Source: a bacterium
GTDB lineage: Bacteria > Joyebacterota > Joyebacteria > Joyebacterales > Joyebacteraceae
Length of the DNA: 64,000 nt
NCBI GenBank assembly: GCA_025782395.1
Contig: JALGZD010000102.1
Coordinates: 28,849 to 92,848 of the forward strand
Reading direction: 5' to 3'
Shown in pieces: positions 59,173-64,000 of the stretch. The position numbers and the translations under genes were made by a program. The notes under the pieces are model-generated. The model saw only the letters and a program-made list of their open reading frames with translations. It was not told where the DNA came from and ran no database searches. Positions within the stretch are counted from its first letter, which is position 1. Each line of letters starts with the position of its first letter.

Positions 59173-61479
59173 TTACTTGAGCAGGATCATCTTCTTCATC
59201 GAAGCCGACCCGCCGGACTCGATTCTGTAGAAGTACACTCCGCTTCCTACAGCGTTCCCGCCGTCATCAGTTCCGTCCCAGACAACCTGATGCGCGCCGG
59301 AGGACAGCAGCTCATCGACAAGCGTCGTCGTCTTCCGACCGTTGACGTCGAAGACTTCGATCATCACATGCCCGTCCGTTGGAATGGAGTAGGCGATGCT
59401 GGTCATCGGGTTGAACGGGTTCGGGCGGTTCTGCATGAGCACAACGCCCGCGGCGATGACATCGTCACCCGGATCGGCCACACCAGTTGTGACACCGAAC
59501 CAGTCGACAGCGTCCGAGATCAGCATCATCGCATCCGCGTCGTTCGTGAACTGCGACAGATCGAAGCTGATGAAGAACGACTTGTAGATGAGGTTGTCGA
59601 GCCAGATGGCTGCCGCGTTGCCGCGGGCGTACGCATAGCCACCGATCGGACCGTCCTCGAATGCGTACGATGCCCAGGAGCTTATCTCCGGGTTTGTCAC
59701 TTCATCCCAGTACCACGAAGGGCAGTCCCCGTTCGTGAGAACATCCGGGGAGTTCGAGTAGACCGGGAGCTCAACTCCGGACTGGCCGATGGGCGAACCA
59801 CTGAGACCGATGATGCTTCCGTAGGAATAGTCCCAGGTGTCGGGGCCACCGATGCCGTCCGTCCCTCCGAATGGCGGCATCGTCGGGTTCCCGATGGGAA
59901 TGTATCCGCCCCTGATGTAGGCCGTGTAGAACTTCACCATCGGGTCATCGTTCGACGAGCCGTGCTGGGAATACGCGAACCCGTCCGAAGCGAAGAACAG
60001 GTTCTTCGGCTCCTCGTTCGTGCCGCCGTCCACATACTCCATGAGCGCCACCGAGAGCGTGTCGTGCTCCGAGCCGCTGCTTGAGGAGTTGCCGTAGATG
60101 AAGATGGCGTCGTACTTCTCGGGGAAGCGGTAGCTTTCATACTCGAACCAGTTGTAGATGTCGTACACGACGTCTGCCGCATCAAGCCCTGCCACAAACT
60201 TTGCGAACTCAACGCCGTTGTAGTCCTGTCCCCCGGGATGAGCAAGAAGTGTCTTGACTCCGTTCGTCGGCAGCATCCGGAAGGAGAAAACCTCCCCCGG
60301 CGCCCCGGCCGGCCACGTTCCATTGTTCGCCGCTGCAGAGCTGTCGGTCGCCTCGAAGTAGTAGCTCAGCTCCACGCCCGACGGAAGCTGGGGAAGGACG
60401 TAGTGGTAGATGTCCGGCGCCTCGAAGGACGTATGGCTCATCGCCTGCCAGCTGCTACCGTCGTTGTAGTGGAGCAGGTCATCCGCCACGCCGCTCGCGT
60501 CTATGATGGTGACGGTGATCTCCGGCGTCGTGTCGAACGAGTTGCCCATCTCTTCATGTACGAAGGCAGGCGGCTGCTCATCCTCGCCCACATAGAACCG
60601 GATCGCCAGCTCGTCATGGAGGATGTTACCCGGTGGCTCAACGCCGATATAGGTCATGTCCTCGACGATCTCTCTCAGGTAGCAGAGACCGATGGTTGCG
60701 GTGTCGTTCTGGATGGCGATGGTGGAACTCCTGCCGTCATCGTGGGGACAGACGCTTCCTGTCTGACCGATCCCGGTGTCCTTGTACTGGAAGAGGATCT
60801 CGCCGTTCTCGTGGAGGATCATCTCGAAGGTGAGGGTCTCACTTTCGACAGTACCGTAGCAGAACCGGAAATTGTACCACTCAATGACGCAGTAGCGGTT
60901 CGGCTCCTCGCCGAAGGTCTGGAAGTACACATCACCGACGCCCTCATTCACGAGCAGGTCGTCCCAGTAGGCCGCAACGAGTGCGGGCATCTGCACGTAG
61001 CCGGGAATGGGATACACATAGTTGAACATGTTCCCGTCCGACTCCCAGCCGACATTCGGATAGTGGTTGTACCAGAGATTGTCCGTGAGCAGGATCTCAC
61101 CGTTGGTATCGACGTACATTTCCGTGCGGTCGATCCCATAGAAGGGGAACGAGAACCCGATGGGAAGCGGAGGTGACATGTTGTCGTCTCCGTAGAAGTA
61201 CGGGGCCTCGTACGTCACTGCCGACCTGCCGCTCTCGGAGATCTCGATCCAGTCGTAGATCGGACCGTCCGGTTCGTCGCTGTCGATCCAGCGGTAGCCG
61301 AAGGGGTCCGGCCCGCCGGTCCCGTAGTGGAGCACGACCTCAGTCTCGCTCTCCATCGAGTCGTTCTCGGGAGCCGTGTCGCCCGCGAGGAACGTCGCCA
61401 TCGTTATTGTGTAGTCGCCGATCACGCCCGGTATCCACGCATCAGCGAACGTGATGACTTCCGTCTCCTCAGGCGCCAT
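59173..61479 (-). CDS. Secreted protein with FlgD-like sorting domain, C-terminal part (frameshifted)
   Basis: The nearest ATG is 61479, but the frame is open and coding-like further upstream (HNEIADESRAIVYCDTV), so it is the continuation of the 61925 gene. Contents: a CARDB-like strand region (AWIPGVIGDYT, ENDSMESETEVVL), a beta sandwich (about 65-270; GFSFPFYGIDRTEMYVDTNG), a further domain with a flavodoxin-like HPGGQDYNG ... YDAIFIYGNSSSSG stretch, and the sorting domain NRPNPFNPMTSI, VFDVNGRKTTTL, VVWDGTDDGG, GSGVYFYRI ending MILLK. No peptidase residues recognised. Likely a large cell-surface protein. Confidence 0.85.
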   Translation of the reverse strand: MAPEETEVITFADAWIPGVIGDYTITMATFLAGDTAPENDSMESETEVVLHYGTGGPDPFGYRWIDSDEPDGPIYDWIEISESGRSAVTYEAPYFYGDDNMSPPLPIGFSFPFYGIDRTEMYVDTNGEILLTDNLWYNHYPNVGWESDGNMFNYVYPIPGYVQMPALVAAYWDDLLVNEGVGDVYFQTFGEEPNRYCVIEWYNFRFCYGTVESETLTFEMILHENGEILFQYKDTGIGQTGSVCPHDDGRSSTIAIQNDTATIGLCYLREIVEDMTYIGVEPPGNILHDELAIRFYVGEDEQPPAFVHEEMGNSFDTTPEITVTIIDASGVADDLLHYNDGSSWQAMSHTSFEAPDIYHYVLPQLPSGVELSYYFEATDSSAAANNGTWPAGAPGEVFSFRMLPTNGVKTLLAHPGGQDYNGVEFAKFVAGLDAADVVYDIYNWFEYESYRFPEKYDAIFIYGNSSSSGSEHDTLSVALMEYVDGGTNEEPKNLFFASDGFAYSQHGSSNDDPMVKFYTAYIRGGYIPIGNPTMPPFGGTDGIGGPDTWDYSYGSIIGLSGSPIGQSGVELPVYSNSPDVLTNGDCPSWYWDEVTNPEISSWASYAFEDGPIGGYAYARGNAAAIWLDNLIYKSFFISFDLSQFTNDADAMMLISDAVDWFGVTTGVADPGDDVIAAGVVLMQNRPNPFNPMTSIAYSIPTDGHVMIEVFDVNGRKTTTLVDELLSSGAHQVVWDGTDDGGNAVGSGVYFYRIESGGSASMKKMILLK

Positions 61480-61925
61480 GATCCCGCTGTGGGTGACCGT
61501 ATCGCAGTAAACGATCGCCCGGCTCTCGTCAGCGATCTCGTTGTGGCTCCGGTCACGGTGTCCAGGACATAATCGAAATCGTTGATGGACGTCGTCTCCG
61601 TCGAGAGTCTGACCTCGAAATCCTCGGTACCGTACCAGGCGCTCGCGTAGAAGACGAACGAGTCACCGGCCGCCACCGCAACCTGTGGCGTTATCAGCCA
61701 GTCGTCGCCGCCGCTCTCGTAGCAGTCGGCGACCGCAAGCCACGCACCGGAGTGAGCTTTGTCGCTCTCAAGGGCGTGCCACGTCCGTCCGTCGCCGTCT
61801 GCGTCGTGCGTCGTCCATCCGGCGGGGATGATGCCGCCCTCGAACCCTTCCTCGATCACCCAGCCGGCCGTTGCCGTACCAGCTGCAACAAAGAAGATCG
61901 CCAGCACCAGTGCCACCGCTCTCAT
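61422..61925 (-). CDS. N-terminal part of the same protein: signal peptide and cleaved-adhesin-type domain
   Basis: 167 codons from ATG at 61925 after GGAGGTTGT. Signal peptide (1-20), then EEGFEGGIIPAGWTTHDADG, LAVADCYESGGDDWLITPQV and FEVRLSTET, the start of a choice-of-anchor/cleaved-adhesin domain. The domain breaks off near ETTSINDFDYVLDTVTG (about 61565), after which this frame is meaningless and the other frame takes over. Roughly the second half of the domain is missing, so a deletion with frame change is likely. Confidence 0.83.
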   Translation of the reverse strand: MRAVALVLAIFFVAAGTATAGWVIEEGFEGGIIPAGWTTHDADGDGRTWHALESDKAHSGAWLAVADCYESGGDDWLITPQVAVAAGDSFVFYASAWYGTEDFEVRLSTETTSINDFDYVLDTVTGATTRSLTRAGRSFTAIRSPTAGSWRLRRRKSSRSLMRGYRA

Positions 61926-61998
61926 ACAACCTCCTTCGTGCGTTCCTGACCACACAGTTGAATTCACTCCTTGTTTCCCACATCGGCAGCGCGCAGCG

Positions 61999-63495
61999 CT
62001 ATCGGACAATGACCATTCGAGTCGTGGCCCTTCTGCCTCCACACGCTACTGTGCAGAAGTAGACGCCTGCCGCCAAGTCTGCTCCGCTGTCGTTCTTCCC
62101 ATCCCAGATGATCTCATGCGTGCCTGCCGCTCTTCGTTCGGAGACTATCGTCCTCACTCGCCGACCGCACGCGTCGTACACCGTTGCGTTCACCCTGCCT
62201 GGTTCGGGAAGCTCGTATCGTATCGTCGTTGTCGAACTGAAGGGATTGGGGTGGTTCCGTCTCAGGCGAAGAAGATTGCCGTCTCCGGCCTCGGTCTCGG
62301 CCACGCCTGTCGTCTCTTCATAGTAGAAGGCTATGTCGTACGGCACGGATTCACCCTCGGTCCAGACGCAGCAGAGAGCCGGTCCCGTCACCGGAAGAGC
62401 GCTCGCGGACCGCGAATCGACTCCCGCCGACTCGCTGATGTTGACCATCTCAGACCAACCGCCGGCGCTTCCACGCGTCCTGTGCACGATGTCGTAGTGG
62501 ATTCCGTCCGTTTTCTCTTCCCAGACGACGTACAGGCAGCCTCTGTCGTCCACACTGATGCTGGGTCTGCCGGACGCCGTCGAAGTCCCGCTGATGTTGG
62601 TGGGTGTAGCGTCCCAGACACCGTCCACGCACGCCTTGTAGAAGACCTCCCTGTTGCCCGTCTGCGAGTCCTTCCAGACCAGATGAACCGTACCCCCCGT
62701 GTCCGCAACGGCACAGGGATCCATCGTCGCGTAGCTGCCGTTCCCGGTCGTGTTGCTGACGTTCGTGTACTCCGCGTCCCATCCGATGCCCTTGGTGCAC
62801 TTTCTCAGCAGCACCTTTTTGTCGGAGAATATGTCTTCTCCCGAGTCCTTCCAGAAAACGTAGACATTGTCGTCAGGATCGATCGTCAGCGTCGGGTACT
62901 CGGAGGCCCCGTATGAGCTGCTTACATTGATTGCCGTACCGCCCCATCCGCCGCCCGGAGCAGCATGCTTGTACCAGACCTCGGAGTTCGGAGTCGATCC
63001 GTAGCCCTCTCTCTGCCATACACAGTGGAGGCCGTTCTCCGAATCGACCGCCACCACCGGCCGCGTGACCCCGGCCACGCCATCGTGGTAGACGCTCTCG
63101 GAGGCGCTCCACTCCCCGTCGTATGTCCGGTGCATGATGTCGAGCGGTGTTGTGGTGTCGATCCTGTAGACCAGATGCAGCACGTTGTCGGAATCGACCG
63201 CGATCGACGGGTTCCTGCCGCCGAGCGCCACAAGTTCCGGCAGAGACCAACCCGCGCCGATGCCGCTCGCGACGCAGTGATAGACTCCGTCGCAGTCGTA
63301 GTAGACCACGTGCAGATTGCCCACGAGATCCTCTACGACCAGCCGCGCGTTGTTTCTCTCCGTCGCCGTGCTCTGGTAGCTTTCCCCCACCACAGTCCCC
63401 TCCGCCCGTGCCATCCCGCACAGCGACAGAACGATCAGCAAGGGAAGCAGAACACTCCGCACGGAGACGATCCACGTGCGCTCGGTTCCCGGCAT
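61999..63495 (-). CDS. Secreted sialidase-like propeller protein with FlgD-like sorting domain
   Basis: 498 residues from ATG at 63495 (GGAGG ten bases upstream). Signal peptide (about 8-30), then six or so repeats with PSIAVDSDNVLHLVY, PTLTIDPDDNVYVFW, PSISVDDRGCLYVVW: Asp-box-like strands of a sialidase/BNR-type propeller, but without the catalytic Arg triad that I can identify. It ends in the sorting domain RNHPNPFSSTTTI, VYDACGRRVRTI, HEIIWDGKNDSG, AAGVYFCTV, ending MVIVR. Intact, unlike the two neighbours. Probably surface displayed; binding function inferred. Confidence 0.88.
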   Translation of the reverse strand: MPGTERTWIVSVRSVLLPLLIVLSLCGMARAEGTVVGESYQSTATERNNARLVVEDLVGNLHVVYYDCDGVYHCVASGIGAGWSLPELVALGGRNPSIAVDSDNVLHLVYRIDTTTPLDIMHRTYDGEWSASESVYHDGVAGVTRPVVAVDSENGLHCVWQREGYGSTPNSEVWYKHAAPGGGWGGTAINVSSSYGASEYPTLTIDPDDNVYVFWKDSGEDIFSDKKVLLRKCTKGIGWDAEYTNVSNTTGNGSYATMDPCAVADTGGTVHLVWKDSQTGNREVFYKACVDGVWDATPTNISGTSTASGRPSISVDDRGCLYVVWEEKTDGIHYDIVHRTRGSAGGWSEMVNISESAGVDSRSASALPVTGPALCCVWTEGESVPYDIAFYYEETTGVAETEAGDGNLLRLRRNHPNPFSSTTTIRYELPEPGRVNATVYDACGRRVRTIVSERRAAGTHEIIWDGKNDSGADLAAGVYFCTVACGGRRATTRMVIVR

Positions 63496-63535
63496 GACGC
63501 CGCGACCTCCTTCTCGTATCCACTGTATCAAGATT

Positions 63536-63564
63536 GAGGGTGGCGACGATGCGCCGCCACCCTC
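63536..63564. terminator. Terminator after the partial right-end gene
   Basis: Arms GAGGGTGGCG (63536-63545) and 63555-63564, nine-base loop. The stem core is the same as in the 59089 terminator. It lies between two minus-strand genes. Confidence 0.65.
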
Positions 63565-63631
63565 TCCTTGCTTCGAACAACACACATCAAGCGCTTTACG
63601 CACGTAGTGTCACGTACGCAATCCTAACGAC

Positions 63632-64000
63632 CTACCTGTACAGAGCCTTGATCGAACCCCAGCTCGACTCCTCAACAGGACTCGTCAGAGCCTCGATGAT
63701 GACGTTGTCGACGTACCAGCTGCCGGCCCAGATGCCCTGGTAGCGCCATGCGACGTAGACGTGGTCGCCGGCCAGCCCGTCGATCTCAAGGATCGATGTC
63801 CCACAGAGCGGGTTCGGCAGATCGCATGTGTACTCCAGGTCAAGCGTGAAGTCCACAGGATCGATTCCGGTCGTCGAGTAGAGGACCTGCATCGGGTGCG
63901 TGCAGTCGCCCCAATACGCCATGTTGTGCTGGAAGCTCACGACGATTCCGGTCGCGCCCTCGAGGTAGATCACGGGCGTGATGAACCACTCATCCTGGTA
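63632..64000 (-). CDS. Secreted cleaved-adhesin-type protein with SWG-IKA-YR tail (5' end outside window)
   Basis: 123 codons visible; the frame runs off the window at 64000. It shows the second half of a choice-of-anchor/cleaved-adhesin domain (WFITPVIYLEG, VVSFQHNMAYWGDC, WYVDNVIIEAL) and ends SPVEESSWGSIKALYR. Twelve of these last 16 residues are identical to the end of the beta-helix protein at 8.1-9.2 kb. There is no FlgD-like domain, so this short tail may be its export or anchoring signal. Confidence 0.85.
   Translation of the reverse strand, partial: YQDEWFITPVIYLEGATGIVVSFQHNMAYWGDCTHPMQVLYSTTGIDPVDFTLDLEYTCDLPNPLCGTSILEIDGLAGDHVYVAWRYQGIWAGSWYVDNVIIEALTSPVEESSWGSIKALYR

Overview
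This is a GC-rich bacterial chromosome segment with tightly packed genes, most on the minus strand. Several secreted proteins end in a FlgD-like, type-9-secretion-style C-terminal domain (PNPF ... YD..GR.VR ... W.G.D..G ... GVYF). Together with the high GC this suggests an uncultured FCB-group lineage of the Eisenbacteria/Krumholzibacteria/Latescibacteria kind. That placement is inference: no rRNA, tRNA or CRISPR array was seen.

Layout. 1-3.9 kb: Bat/MoxR operon (moxR, DUF58, batD-like, batA), minus strand. 4.1-7.8 kb: trxB-tldD-tldE. 8.1-9.2 kb: a secreted beta-helix protein on the plus strand, closed by two strong hairpins. 9.4-19.4 kb: a type IV pilus assembly operon (pilX-like, pilB, pilC, pilA, two minor prepilins, pilM-N-O-P-Q), preceded by a consensus sigma-54 promoter. 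19.7-30.6 kb: housekeeping genes lnt, apgM, tgt-queA-queH (queuosine), ruvB-ruvA-ruvC, yebC and an EF-G paralogue. 30.8-32.7 kb: a PpiD/SurA-type chaperone, plus strand. 32.7-38.1 kb: an aminotransferase-folB-folK-dNK-panB-panC-HIT-LytR_C operon. 38.2-44.4 kb: four surface proteins, three of which share an N-terminal module and phage-tail-fibre-like repeats. 44.7-49.4 kb: a UbiA-TPR fusion (frameshifted), a PHP phosphoesterase, an EMC3/YidC-like membrane protein and a small helical protein. 49.4-57.4 kb: four alkaline-phosphatase-superfamily membrane or lipoprotein enzymes. 57.6-64 kb: secreted proteins with FlgD-like sorting domains or a short SWG-IKA-YR tail, two of them frameshifted.

How the parts fit. 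The window mixes core metabolism with cell-surface functions: pili, fibre-like proteins, secreted propeller and adhesin proteins, lipoprotein acylation, periplasmic folding, and a group of membrane phosphodiester or phosphotransfer enzymes next to a prenyltransferase. Two features are not explained by ordinary annotation. Short tandem duplications sit repeatedly at gene ends (batD, tldE, a prepilin start, pilA leader, queA, a propeller gene). Three repeat or surface genes between 46.9 and 61.6 kb carry internal out-of-frame deletions, which may be real decay or collapsed repeats in an assembly.
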